DNA of 64,000 bases, from NCBI RefSeq assembly GCF_009729075.1, contig NZ_VTGY01000011.1:372001-436000 (forward strand), read 5' to 3'. Under the pieces are notes generated by a model. The model made no database searches. It saw only the letters and a list, made by a program, of their open reading frames with translations, and was not told where the DNA came from. Made by a program: the position numbers and the translations under genes. This document shows positions 16,556 through 24,830 of the stretch, in pieces. Each line of letters starts with the position of its first letter. The first letter of the stretch is position 1. The stretch is from Mycolicibacterium sp. CBMA 226. Lineage in GTDB: Bacteria; Actinomycetota; Actinomycetes; Mycobacteriales; Mycobacteriaceae.

Positions 16556-18895
16556 TCACCCGCTCCCGCTCACTTCGCCGCCGGGCGCTGCGAGGATCTC
16601 GTATTGGGGATCGGCCATATAGATCGGCCGGTTTCCGCTCTGCTTCGGCTTGCCGGCGACACGGATCAACTGGCCCGGCGTGATGTCGCGGCCGTGCCCG
16701 GCGCCGAACACCACTTTCAGTGTTCCGCTGTCGTCACCGACAAGGACCGCGAGATAGGGCTGCCCGTTGTCGTTGACCTCGTCGACCTCACAGACGCGAC
16801 CTTCGACGATGGAACGATGACCGGCGATGAGGCCGTCGACAGGCACCGTCGCCTGCGTCGGTGCCGGATGCTCGTACTCCTCGACCCGTTCTTCGTCGCC
16901 CTTCGTGATGCGGGAACGCATGCGCTCGGCGCTGCGCGTGATGCGCTCTTCGAACATGTCGGGGAACGCTTCCCGAATCCGTGACTGCACGTCGTACGGG
17001 ACGATGGTCGCTGCGGCGTCGGGTATCCGACTGACGGCCCGGGAGATCTTGTCGGCGGTGCGGTCATGCAGCAGCCGTCCCAGCAGCGGTGCGTAACTGC
17101 GGCGGGGCAGCAACACGGTGACATTGGTATTCGAGTATTCGGCCAGTGTGCTGGTGACGAGTTCCTGTGCGGCTCGGTCGAATCGGCGGTCCGGGCAGTC
17201 GATGACCCGCAGTGGGGTCTCCATCTCGTAGTACTCCCACTTCTTCTGCAGCAGCTTGGCGTGTTGCGGGTCGACCATGAAGTGCACCGCCGTGAGGGTG
17301 TCGGCGCGCAGCCCGCGGCCGTACCGCAACGCCTCCAGTACGGCGAGGTCGACACCGTTGACCATGACCAGTACCCGGTGCCGGGCGAACCGTACCGTGT
17401 CCGGCCGGTTGGTTCGGAAATGCTCGAGAATCGCTGCCTCGGCGCGGTATTCGCGGTTGAGCCGCATCAGCAGGCCGACCAGGAGCGGAAACACGATGAC
17501 AACGAGCCACGCGCCCTCGGTGAACTTGGCCACGGCGAAGATGCCGACGACGATGGTCGAGAGAATGGCGGCCGACAGGTTGATCGCAACCCGGCTCCGC
17601 CAGCCTGGTTCCCGGTGTGTGACATGGTGTTTCGACATGCCGTAGCCCGCCATCGCGAACCCGGTGAACACGCCGATGGCGTAGAAGGGCACGAGGGCGT
17701 TGACCGACCCGCCGGTGAACACGAGCAAGGCGACCGAGAGCACCGTCAGCACGATGATGCCGTTCGAGAACACCAGTCGGTGCCCGCGCTTGGTCAGCTG
17801 CCGGGGCAGGAAGCGGTCCTCCGCAACGAAACTCGCGAGTGTCGGGAAGCCGTTGAAGCTGGTGTTCGCGCCGGTATAGAGGATGAGCGCCGTGGAAATC
17901 TGCACCAGGCTGTACAGGACGTGCCCGATCCACCCGGTGCCGAACACTGCGCGGGCGATCTCGGACAGCACGGACGGATAGCCGGCTTCGTATGGTGCAG
18001 CGTGGGTTTCGTAGGCCAGGTACGACACGCCGGCGACCAGAAAACCGAGGATGCTGGCCATGACGGTCAGGACCAGCCGCGCGTTGGGGCCCTGCGGTTT
18101 TCGGAAGACGCTGACGGTGTTGGAGATGGCCTCGACGCCGGTCAGTGATGATCCACCGTTGGCGAACGCGCGCAAGATCACGAGGATGCTGGCACCCATG
18201 ATGAGGCCGTCGGCGTGTTCGATCGGCACCAGGCCGGACATGTGGGAAACGTCGTAAACCGGTAGATCGCCGACGATTTCGCGGACGATGCCGACGATGA
18301 TCATGAGGCTGAGCATGACGATGAAGAAGTAGGTCGGGACGGCGAACGGTCGGCCGGCTTCGCGGAGGCCGCGCAGGTTGGCGTAGGCGATCAACAGCAC
18401 GATGCCGACGGTGATCTCGACGCTGAATGGTCCCAGCGCGGGGATTGCCGAGGCCACCGCGACGGTTCCGGCCGCGGCCTGTACCGCGACGGTGACCACG
18501 TAGTCGATGAGCAGTGCGGCAGCGGCGATCTGGGCGATGCGTGGTCCGAAGTTCTCGCGCGCCACCACGTATGAGCCGCCGGCACGGGTGTACGCCATCA
18601 CGACCTGCCGGTATGAGGCGGCGACGAGGATCAGGATGAGCAGGATGACGCCAGTGATCGGTAGCAGCAGCGTGAATGCGGCCAGGCCGGCGTACGGCAG
18701 CAGGCCGATCAGGATTTCCTCGGTGCCGTACGCGCTGGACGAGATGGCGTCCGGCGATAGCACACCGAGTGCCACCGCGTTGGAGAGCTTTTCGTCGTGG
18801 AGTTGCTCGTTCACGAGCGGCTTGCCCAGGAAGAGTCGTTTCAAGGTGTAGCCCACCGACTCGGGGACGGGTGGTGGTTTGGGCGGCGTCGTCAC
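16556..18895 (-). CDS. KimA-like APC potassium permease with C-terminal OB-fold-like domain
   Basis: The product is about 779 residues from a GTG at 18895; an earlier GTG at 18943 is possible. The N-terminal sequence YTLKRLFLGKPL...LSPDAISSSAYGTEEILI closely resembles Bacillus KimA (YdaO), a high-affinity proton/potassium symporter. The Asp and Tyr of SPDAISSSAYG and the Thr and Glu of SSLTGVEAISN, which match KimA potassium-site residues as I recall them, are conserved. About twelve helices are followed by a cytoplasmic USP-like domain (residues about 480-640). The last 85 residues (IVEGRVCEVDEVND...LIRVAGKPKQSGNRPIYMADPQYEIL) look like an OB-fold, absent from B. subtilis KimA. It probably imports potassium; amino acid transport is the alternative. 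Confidence 0.8.
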   Translation of the reverse strand: MTTPPKPPPVPESVGYTLKRLFLGKPLVNEQLHDEKLSNAVALGVLSPDAISSSAYGTEEILIGLLPYAGLAAFTLLLPITGVILLILILVAASYRQVVMAYTRAGGSYVVARENFGPRIAQIAAAALLIDYVVTVAVQAAAGTVAVASAIPALGPFSVEITVGIVLLIAYANLRGLREAGRPFAVPTYFFIVMLSLMIIVGIVREIVGDLPVYDVSHMSGLVPIEHADGLIMGASILVILRAFANGGSSLTGVEAISNTVSVFRKPQGPNARLVLTVMASILGFLVAGVSYLAYETHAAPYEAGYPSVLSEIARAVFGTGWIGHVLYSLVQISTALILYTGANTSFNGFPTLASFVAEDRFLPRQLTKRGHRLVFSNGIIVLTVLSVALLVFTGGSVNALVPFYAIGVFTGFAMAGYGMSKHHVTHREPGWRSRVAINLSAAILSTIVVGIFAVAKFTEGAWLVVIVFPLLVGLLMRLNREYRAEAAILEHFRTNRPDTVRFARHRVLVMVNGVDLAVLEALRYGRGLRADTLTAVHFMVDPQHAKLLQKKWEYYEMETPLRVIDCPDRRFDRAAQELVTSTLAEYSNTNVTVLLPRRSYAPLLGRLLHDRTADKISRAVSRIPDAAATIVPYDVQSRIREAFPDMFEERITRSAERMRSRITKGDEERVEEYEHPAPTQATVPVDGLIAGHRSIVEGRVCEVDEVNDNGQPYLAVLVGDDSGTLKVVFGAGHGRDITPGQLIRVAGKPKQSGNRPIYMADPQYEILAAPGGEVSGSG

Positions 18896-18978
18896 TACGG
18901 AAGCGTAGGTCTCGGCGGGCCCCGGCCCATGGGCCCACAGCACACTGCCAGGCTATAAACAGGCGTCGTGGATCTGGC

Positions 18979-19425
18979 TCAGGCTCGTGCTGCCGAGCCC
19001 GGCTGGATCAGGGTGCCGGCGGGAGCACTTGCGTCTGGCTCCCGGGGCTTGGCGGGGTGAATGCCGCAGGTGCATGCGCCGATCGACGGGCAGGTGCACT
19101 GGATACCCCACTCGACGATCGCACGGGCCAGGTGCAGTTCGGCGATCTTCGCGTCGATCTCGGCGAGCTTTGTCTCGGCCAGTGCGCGACTCGTGGGGCG
19201 CCCGGGCGCGTCGTCGGCGAACAGCAACTGGATCTCCTCGAGGGAGAACCCCGCGGTCTTGCATACCCGGATGACGTTGAGTAGATCGATGACGGTGTCG
19301 TCGTAGCGGCGCTGGCCGCCGACCCGCGCCGGCACCGGGATGAGGCCGATCTGCTCGTAGTAGCGCAGCGTCGTCGCGGCGACGTCGGTGCGCGCCGACA
19401 CTTCGCCGATGGTGAACGTGGGCAT
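18979..19425 (-). CDS. MerR-family, SoxR-like redox regulator with altered Cys cluster
   Basis: The product is about 148 residues from the ATG at 19425 (MPTFTIGEVSARTDV). A MerR winged helix-turn-helix with TTLRYYEQIGLIP covers residues 5-70, followed by the dimerisation helix and a cysteine cluster QCTCPSIGACTC. SoxR normally has C-x2-C-x-C-x5-C; here the pattern is C-x-C-x5-C-x-C, so the first ligand is missing and one is added at the other end. It may bind an iron-sulphur cluster or a metal. It is divergent from a PPOX/F420 enzyme gene with a MerR-type dyad between them. Confidence 0.78.
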   Translation of the reverse strand: MPTFTIGEVSARTDVAATTLRYYEQIGLIPVPARVGGQRRYDDTVIDLLNVIRVCKTAGFSLEEIQLLFADDAPGRPTSRALAETKLAEIDAKIAELHLARAIVEWGIQCTCPSIGACTCGIHPAKPREPDASAPAGTLIQPGSAARA

Positions 19426-19445
19426 GGCACTCCTGCTTTGGCCTT

Positions 19446-19467
19446 GACTTGGAGCCAACTCTAAGTC
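19446..19467. promoter_or_regulatory. MerR-type dyad between the regulator and enzyme genes
   Basis: Arms GACTTGGAG and CTCTAAGTC (8 of 9 pairs) flank CCAA. The dyad overlaps a -35-like TTGACT at 19444-19449 and lies 13 bases before the enzyme ATG at 19481. This is where a MerR activator would twist an over-long spacer. If so, the enzyme mRNA would be nearly leaderless. Confidence 0.55.
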
Positions 19468-19480
19468 CTTGACTGTGTGC

Positions 19481-19942
19481 ATGGCTACCAACACACAGCG
19501 ATCAGGCCTCACTGAATTGAGCAACACCCGCTACGCGCTGCTCCGGAGTTACAAGAAGGACGGTGCGCCGGTCGACACCCCGATGTGGTTCGCAGTCGAA
19601 GGAAACTCGATTGTGTTCCGCACCAAACGGGGCCCGAAAACCGCGCGCCTGCGGGCACATCCGCGAGTGGAGCTGACCGCGTGCGACTACCGCGGCCAAA
19701 AACTGAGCGGCGCAACCGTATTCACGGGCACGGCAACGATCCTGAACGAGCCGGACGCGGCACAGGCGAACCGCATACTGCACCAGCGCTACGGCTGGCA
19801 GTGGAATCTGGTGCCGCTGATCCCGATTCCGGGCGTGACGCAGGTGCACGCCGGGCTGCCGTGGCGGGAGAAGTGGCACAAGGCGCGGGACCGCAATGTC
19901 TGGGACGACAGCGCGATCGTGCGCGTCGACTTCGACTCCTGA
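19481..19942 (+). CDS. PPOX-class F420-dependent oxidoreductase
   Basis: The product is about 153 residues (ATG 19481; TTG at 19469 is a less likely start). It has the split-barrel flavin/deazaflavin fold: LSNTRYALLRSYKKDGAPVDTPMWFAVEGNSIVFRTKRGPKTARLRAHPRVELTACDYRGQ is typical of the Rv1155/Rv2074-like PPOX group. The role is probably F420- or flavin-dependent reduction in the cytoplasm. The divergent SoxR-like regulator suggests induction by oxidative or electrophile stress. The substrate is unknown. Confidence 0.82.
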   Translation: MATNTQRSGLTELSNTRYALLRSYKKDGAPVDTPMWFAVEGNSIVFRTKRGPKTARLRAHPRVELTACDYRGQKLSGATVFTGTATILNEPDAAQANRILHQRYGWQWNLVPLIPIPGVTQVHAGLPWREKWHKARDRNVWDDSAIVRVDFDS

Positions 19943-20013
19943 CGTTGCCCCTGCGCCCACGGTGCTGTGCATTCGAGCTTTTCGCCGCGGGCACAGAGTC
20001 AACACAGACAAAA

Positions 20014-20051
20014 ACACGGTGCCGACACCAGGATTGGTGTCGGCACCGTGT
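20014..20051 (-). terminator. Strong terminator downstream of the STAS gene
   Basis: A perfect 17-bp stem (20014-20030 with 20035-20051) has a GGAT loop. On the minus strand the stem is followed by TTTTTGTC, a proper U-tract, so it ends the minus-strand STAS transcript. Confidence 0.85.
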
Positions 20052-20066
20052 CGGAGGTCGAAGGTG

Positions 20067-20144
20067 TCAGAAAGCGGGCGTGGCGAGATGCGTCTTGCGG
20101 CGGTGATGCAGCAGGGCGCTCAGCCAGCGGAGATCGATCAACAT
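20067..20144 (-). CDS. Possible 25-residue microprotein downstream of the STAS gene
   Basis: An ATG at 20144 opens a 25-codon frame ending at 20067, product MLIDLRWLSALLHHRRKT followed by HLATPAF. AGGA lies seven bases upstream. It starts 14 bases after the STAS stop and ends 15 bases before the strong terminator, so it fills the operon tail exactly. It is basic and possibly amphipathic. It is also the tail of a longer frame that overlaps the STAS gene, so translation is unproven. Confidence 0.35.
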   Translation of the reverse strand: MLIDLRWLSALLHHRRKTHLATPAF

Positions 20145-20158
20145 GTTCAGTTCCTGTC

Positions 20159-20617
20159 TTACGCGGACTTCTTGGTGAGGAACGGCAGCAACCGGCGACG
20201 CTCGTACATGCTGTCCGAGAAGTGGTGCAGCGCTTCGGAGACGGAGGTTGCGGTCGGGAAGGCGGACTCTGCACCGCAGGCCAGCAGGGCTGTAGAGACC
20301 GGCTGGGATGCGATGAGGGACCACTCATTACCTGCTGCGATGCAGCTGTCGTTGACCTTGTCGAGCAGTTCGACACAGGACACTGCGAACGAGGTGACCC
20401 CGCTCAGGTCCAGGATGAACGGCTTCTCTGGAAGGACGCAGCGCCGTGCCTGCGCTGCAACCAGGTCCACATCAGTTTCGTCGATGACCCCGGTGACGGT
20501 GAGTACCGTCGCCAGCTGGCGGCACTGGGCGCGCACCTCCGCGTCGCCGCAGGCGACCGCCGGATTGCCATAGCGGAAAGCGGTGGTCGATGCCGAATCG
20601 CTGTTGACCATAGCCAT
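20159..20617 (-). CDS. STAS-domain protein (anti-anti-sigma factor-like)
   Basis: The 152-residue protein has a STAS fold: LATVLTVTGVIDETDVDLVAAQARRC, then FILDLSGVTSFAVSCVELLDKV, where the Ser of DLSGV or the following Thr-Ser is the usual phosphorylation site. GGGAGG eight bases upstream supports the start. STAS proteins act as anti-sigma factor antagonists or as sensors in stress signalling. No anti-sigma kinase lies nearby. The C-terminal tail SMYERRRLLPFLTKKSA is basic. Confidence 0.78.
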   Translation of the reverse strand: MAMVNSDSASTTAFRYGNPAVACGDAEVRAQCRQLATVLTVTGVIDETDVDLVAAQARRCVLPEKPFILDLSGVTSFAVSCVELLDKVNDSCIAAGNEWSLIASQPVSTALLACGAESAFPTATSVSEALHHFSDSMYERRRLLPFLTKKSA

Positions 20618-20782
20618 GTGATGCCTCCCTTCGATGTTGCCGAACGCCCGACAGCTGTGTCGTTTCTTCGGCTCGCAATCGAAGTTATGTGGCCAAGTTA
20701 AGGTACCGGGGAGTAAGTCCTAAATCATCGCTAAGAAGTGTGTTTACTCCAGCTAGCAAACAAGGTCTCAGCGGGGTAACGC

Positions 20783-22042
20783 TCACGGACGGCGCCATTG
20801 GTTGCCGTGGTAACCCACCCACGGTGAATAGTCGGCGATGAGCGGCTCCTGCGGCGGCCGCAATTCCTCCGGCACATGCTGGAGATTGATCCGGATGCGG
20901 TACCAGATTGAGCTGGGCCCACGCATGCCATCGACCAGAACATCGATGGCTTCCAGCGCAGATGCGACTTCGGGATGACGGGACCGCCACACCTCGAGGG
21001 CAGCCATCGCCTCGTCTCGGGTCTTGGTGCGGGCAACCTCGATGAGCGGCATGTGCGAAGCCCGGCGCCCGTCGCCCGACGCGCCGGCCTCGGGTTTCTC
21101 GGCCTTGGGCATCGGGCCCAGTTCTTCGGCCAGCGCCAGCAACCCCTCCAGGCCGCCGGCGGCGTCGTCCATCCCGGCCCATGGGTCGCCGAATTGCGCG
21201 TACCGGTCGGGCACCGTCGCCACCGTGAATTCCTCGGGACGGCAGCCCGGGACCTCATCCCAGAACAGCGGTGTCGATACGCGGGCGTCGGGCCGGGACC
21301 GCACCGAGTACGCGGACGCGACCGTGCGGTCCTTGGCGTTCTGGTTGAAGTCGACGAACACGCCCTGGCGTTCCTCTTTCCACCACCGGCTGGTCGCGAG
21401 GTCGGGTGCCCGGCGCTCGACCTCGCGGGCCACCGTCTGGGCGGCCAACCGCACCTGCTTGTACGGCCAGTTGCGCTCGATCCGGGCGTAGATGTGGAAG
21501 CCCCGCGAGCCCGACGTCTTGGGCCACGCCGTCAGCCCGTAGTCGGTGAGGACGTCACGCACCACGATGGCGACGTCGAGGATCTGTGGCCATTCGACGC
21601 CCGGCATGGGGTCCAGGTCGACGCGTAGTTCGTCGGGGTGCTCCAGGTCGTCGGCCCGGACCGGGTGCGGGTTGAAGTCGATACAGCCCAGGCTCACCGC
21701 CCACACCAGCCCGGCGGCCTCGTCGATGACGGCCTCCTTGGCAGACGTGCCGGAGGCGTATTTCAGCTCCGCCACGTCGATCCATTCGGGACGCTTCTCC
21801 GGTGCCCGCTTCTGAAAGATCGCTTCCTGTGCAATGCCTTTCACGAATCGCTTCAGGATCATCGGCCGCCGTGCCACTCCGCGCAGCGCGCCGTCGGCAA
21901 CGGACAGGTAGTAGTTGACCAGGTCGAGCTTGGTCACCCCGGGCTCGGGGAAGATCACCTTGGCCGGGTTGCTCACGACAAGCTCGCGCCCGCCCACCTC
22001 GAGGGACCGCGAGTCACCCATGAAGTCATCGTAATTGGCCAC
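20783..22042 (-). CDS. LigD-type stand-alone DNA polymerase/primase (PolD)
   Basis: The 419-residue protein is a LigD polymerase-domain homologue without ligase or nuclease domains. Catalytic features are the DxD in ELRVDLDPMPG, the phosphate-binding TSGSRGFHIYARI and the third acidic residue in GVFVDFNQN. The length fits the mycobacterial stand-alone polymerases (PolD1/PolD2; Rv0269c in M. tuberculosis, from memory). Such enzymes add ribonucleotides or short gap-filling tracts in repair. The GTG start at 22042 is preceded by GGAACTCA. It diverges from fadD2 with 44 bases between starts. Confidence 0.87.
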   Translation of the reverse strand: MANYDDFMGDSRSLEVGGRELVVSNPAKVIFPEPGVTKLDLVNYYLSVADGALRGVARRPMILKRFVKGIAQEAIFQKRAPEKRPEWIDVAELKYASGTSAKEAVIDEAAGLVWAVSLGCIDFNPHPVRADDLEHPDELRVDLDPMPGVEWPQILDVAIVVRDVLTDYGLTAWPKTSGSRGFHIYARIERNWPYKQVRLAAQTVAREVERRAPDLATSRWWKEERQGVFVDFNQNAKDRTVASAYSVRSRPDARVSTPLFWDEVPGCRPEEFTVATVPDRYAQFGDPWAGMDDAAGGLEGLLALAEELGPMPKAEKPEAGASGDGRRASHMPLIEVARTKTRDEAMAALEVWRSRHPEVASALEAIDVLVDGMRGPSSIWYRIRINLQHVPEELRPPQEPLIADYSPWVGYHGNQWRRP

Positions 22043-22086
22043 TGAGTTCCGGCCGCGTCACCCGCGGTGTCACATATTGTTGGCTC

Positions 22087-23799
22087 ATGTCGAAGCTGAC
22101 TGACCTCCCATCGCAAGTGGTAAACAAGGTTCAGGAGTCGTTGGAGAAATTGGGCGGTAGGTCCGTCACCAAATTCGCTGACCGCGGCGCAGCCGAACTG
22201 CACTACGCCAGGAAGATGTTCGAGGCCGGCGCGCTCAAGCTCGAATCGCCACAGCACATCGCGGCGATGCTGGCAGACATCGTCCGCTGGGGTGAGATCG
22301 GTATGGTCCCGGCGCTCAATGCCCGTCGTACCCCGCACCGCACCGCCGTCATCGACGACGATGGCGACATCACGTTCCAGGAGTTCGACGACGCGGTGAA
22401 CGCGACGGCCAACGCGTTGCGCGCCAAGGGCGTTCAGGCCGGCGAAGGCGTCGCGATCCTGGCCCGCAACCACCGGTGGTTCCTCATCGCGGTGTACGGC
22501 GCGGCGCGGGTCGGCGCGCGCATCATCCTGATGAACACCGAATTCTCGGGTCCGCAGATCAAAGAGGTCTCCGAGCGCGAGGGCGCCCAGCTGATCATCT
22601 ACGACGACGAATACGCCGGCGTCGTCGCGCCGTCCGAGCCGCCGTTGGGCAAGCTGCGGGCTCTGGGGCACAACCCGGACAAGCCGGAACCGTCGGGCAG
22701 CACCGACGAATCCCTCGCCGAGGTCATCGCCCGGACCAGCAGTCTCGCGCCGCCGAAGGTCGCCAAGGCGGCGTCCATCATCATCCTGACGAGCGGTACC
22801 ACGGGAACTCCCAAGGGCGCCAATCGAAGTGCCCCGCCGTCGCTGGCCCCGGTGGGCGGCGTGCTGTCGTCGGTGCCCTTCAAGTCGGGCGAGGTGACCA
22901 GCCTGCCCGCGCCGATGTTCCACGCGCTGGGGTACCTGCATTCGACCATCGCGATGCTGCTCGGCAGCACGCTGGTGTTGCGCCGCCGGTTCAAGCCGGC
23001 CACCGTGCTCGCCGACATCGAGCAGCACCGGGTCACCGCCATGGTGGTGGTGCCGGTGATGCTGTCGCGGATTCTCGACGAACTGGACAAGACCTCGCCG
23101 AAGCCGAATCTGTCCAGCCTGCGCATCGTCTTCGTGTCGGGTTCGCAGCTCGGGGCCGAGCTGGCGAGCCGCGGCCTCCGGGAGCTGGGCCCGGTGATCT
23201 ACAACCTCTACGGCTCGACCGAGATCTCGTTCGCCACCATCGCCCGGCCGCAGGACCTGTCGATCAATCCGGCCACGGTCGGCCCGGTGGTCAAGGGCGT
23301 CCGCGTGAAGATCTTCGACGACAACGGCAAGGAACTGCCGCAGGGCAGCGTCGGCCGCATCTTCGTCGGCACCACCTTCCCGTTCGAGGGGTACACCGGG
23401 GGTGGTGGCAAGGCGATCATCGACGGCATGTTGTCGTCGGGCGACGTCGGCTATTTCGATGAGCACGGACTGCTGTTCGTCAGCGGCCGCGACGACGAGA
23501 TGATCGTCTCCGGCGGCGAGAACGTGTTCCCCGCCGAGGTCGAGGACCTCATCAGTGGGCATCCCGAGGTAGTGGAGGCGACCGCGATCGGTGTCGATGA
23601 CAAGGATTTCGGCGCACGGCTGCGGGCTTTCGTCGTCAAGGTCGACGGCGCGACGGTCAGCGAGGACGACATCAAGACCTACGTCCGAGAGCACTTGGCG
23701 CGCTACAAGGTTCCGCGTGAGGTCGTCTTCCTCGACGAGTTGCCGCGCAATCCCACGGGCAAGGTCCTCAAGCGCGCGCTACGCGACATGGATCTTTAG
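22087..23799 (+). CDS. fadD2: Fatty-acid-CoA ligase FadD2
   Basis: The 570-residue AMP-forming acyl-CoA synthetase has the P-loop signature IIILTSGTTGTPKGANR (residues about 235-250), the YGSTE motif (NLYGSTEISFA) and the C-terminal hinge and lysine region (LFVSGRDDEMIVSGGENVFP, LPRNPTGKVLKR). It activates fatty acids to acyl-CoA in the cytoplasm. Its place beside the LigD-type polymerase and upstream of FadE6 matches Rv0269c-fadD2-fadE6 in M. tuberculosis. The last codons abut a long terminator hairpin. Confidence 0.88.
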   Translation: MSKLTDLPSQVVNKVQESLEKLGGRSVTKFADRGAAELHYARKMFEAGALKLESPQHIAAMLADIVRWGEIGMVPALNARRTPHRTAVIDDDGDITFQEFDDAVNATANALRAKGVQAGEGVAILARNHRWFLIAVYGAARVGARIILMNTEFSGPQIKEVSEREGAQLIIYDDEYAGVVAPSEPPLGKLRALGHNPDKPEPSGSTDESLAEVIARTSSLAPPKVAKAASIIILTSGTTGTPKGANRSAPPSLAPVGGVLSSVPFKSGEVTSLPAPMFHALGYLHSTIAMLLGSTLVLRRRFKPATVLADIEQHRVTAMVVVPVMLSRILDELDKTSPKPNLSSLRIVFVSGSQLGAELASRGLRELGPVIYNLYGSTEISFATIARPQDLSINPATVGPVVKGVRVKIFDDNGKELPQGSVGRIFVGTTFPFEGYTGGGGKAIIDGMLSSGDVGYFDEHGLLFVSGRDDEMIVSGGENVFPAEVEDLISGHPEVVEATAIGVDDKDFGARLRAFVVKVDGATVSEDDIKTYVREHLARYKVPREVVFLDELPRNPTGKVLKRALRDMDL

Positions 23800-23806
23800 T
23801 CACCTC

Positions 23807-23866
23807 GCGAGCAGTCGTGAAAACCCCTCAAACCAGCTGATTTTGGGGGTTTTCACGACTGCTCGC
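23807..23866. terminator. Bidirectional terminator overlapping the sigma gene 3' end
   Basis: Perfect 21-bp arms (23807-23827 and 23846-23866) enclose an 18-base loop. The right arm contains the last codons and the stop of the minus-strand sigma factor gene, and the left arm starts seven bases after the fadD2 stop. It contains AAAACCCC/GGGGTTTT segments. It serves both convergent genes. Confidence 0.8.
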
Positions 23867-24830
23867 GCGGCTGGGTTAGAACTGGAGGGCCGAACGACGG
23901 CACCAGCGCAGGTTCGTTGAATGCGGTGATGCGCGAGATGCGGCCCCCGCGCAGCGTCAGCACCTGGACGCCGTAGCCGTGCAGGGTGCCGTCGTCGTGG
24001 CGGGCGTAGAAGACCAGAGCCGGCTGTCCGTTCGCGCGGGTCGGTACCGCGTGCCACTGGCCGGGCCGCCGCAGCACGCGGTTGCCCAGGAAGCCGATGA
24101 CGGCAGCTGAGCCGCTGAACCAGGTTGGGGTGGGCGGCATTTCGAATTCGACATCGGCGCGGACCAAGTCGACCAACGCATGGGGATCGGCCCGGGTGAA
24201 GGCGTCGAGGTAGCGCTGGAGCAGCTCCCGGGTGTGGTCGTCCTCCGGTTCGGAGACCTCGTCCACCGCGACGCCCGCCATGTCGAGGGTACGACGGGCG
24301 CGACGGAGCAGCGCGTCGACCGCGTCGACTGTGGTGTCGAGGATTTCGGCCGTCTCGGTCGCCGGGAAGGCGAGGATGTCTCGCAGCGTGAGCGCGGCCC
24401 GCTGCCGGGCCGGTAAGTATTGCAGCGCTGCGATGAGGGCGAGCCGCAGGCCGTCACGTCGGTCGACGATGACCGCCGGATCTTGTTGACCGACAAGAGA
24501 GTCCGGAATGGGCTGGAGCCACGGCACTTCAGGTGTCCGGTCGCTCAGTGGAATGCGGTGGTCTTCGGCCGGCGGCCCGATGCCCGACGGGAGCGGCCGG
24601 CGGCCACGATTCTCGATGGCGCTCAGGCAGGTTCGGGTGGCGATGGTGTACATCCAGCGCCGTACCGACGAGCGGCCTTCGAAGCGGCCGAATCCGCGCC
24701 AGGCACGTAGATAGGTTTCCTGAACCTGATCCTCCGCATCGTGGATCGAGCCGAGGATGCGGTAGCAGTGCGCCAGCAGCTCGGGCCGGAATTGTGCTGT
24801 CAACGCGGTGAATTCGGCGGTCGTTGTCAT
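23853..24830 (-). CDS. ECF sigma factor with SnoaL-like C-terminal domain (SigG-like)
   Basis: The 325-residue protein has sigma region 2 at residues about 10-75 (RPELLAHCYRILGSIHDAEDQVQETYLRAW) and region 4 at about 130-185 (LPARQRAALTLRDILAFPATETAEILDTTVDAVDALLRRARRTL). A SnoaL-like domain follows at residues about 200-315 (LLQRYLDAFTRADPHALVDLVRADVEFEMPP). This is the architecture of SigG/SigJ-type ECF factors, where the tail replaces an anti-sigma factor. The start ATG at 24830 overlaps the stop of the upstream SDR gene, so the two are translationally coupled. Confidence 0.87.
   Translation of the reverse strand: MTTTAEFTALTAQFRPELLAHCYRILGSIHDAEDQVQETYLRAWRGFGRFEGRSSVRRWMYTIATRTCLSAIENRGRRPLPSGIGPPAEDHRIPLSDRTPEVPWLQPIPDSLVGQQDPAVIVDRRDGLRLALIAALQYLPARQRAALTLRDILAFPATETAEILDTTVDAVDALLRRARRTLDMAGVAVDEVSEPEDDHTRELLQRYLDAFTRADPHALVDLVRADVEFEMPPTPTWFSGSAAVIGFLGNRVLRRPGQWHAVPTRANGQPALVFYARHDDGTLHGYGVQVLTLRGGRISRITAFNEPALVPSFGPPVLTQPREQS

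Noticed and set aside
20618..20782. SigF-type promoter (GTTT-N15/16-GGGTA) upstream of the STAS gene
   Set aside because: A GTTT is present on the minus strand but no GGGTA at the right spacing.
21973..23694. 573-codon minus-strand frame opposite fadD2
   Set aside because: Antisense shadow of a clear acyl-CoA synthetase; no motifs.
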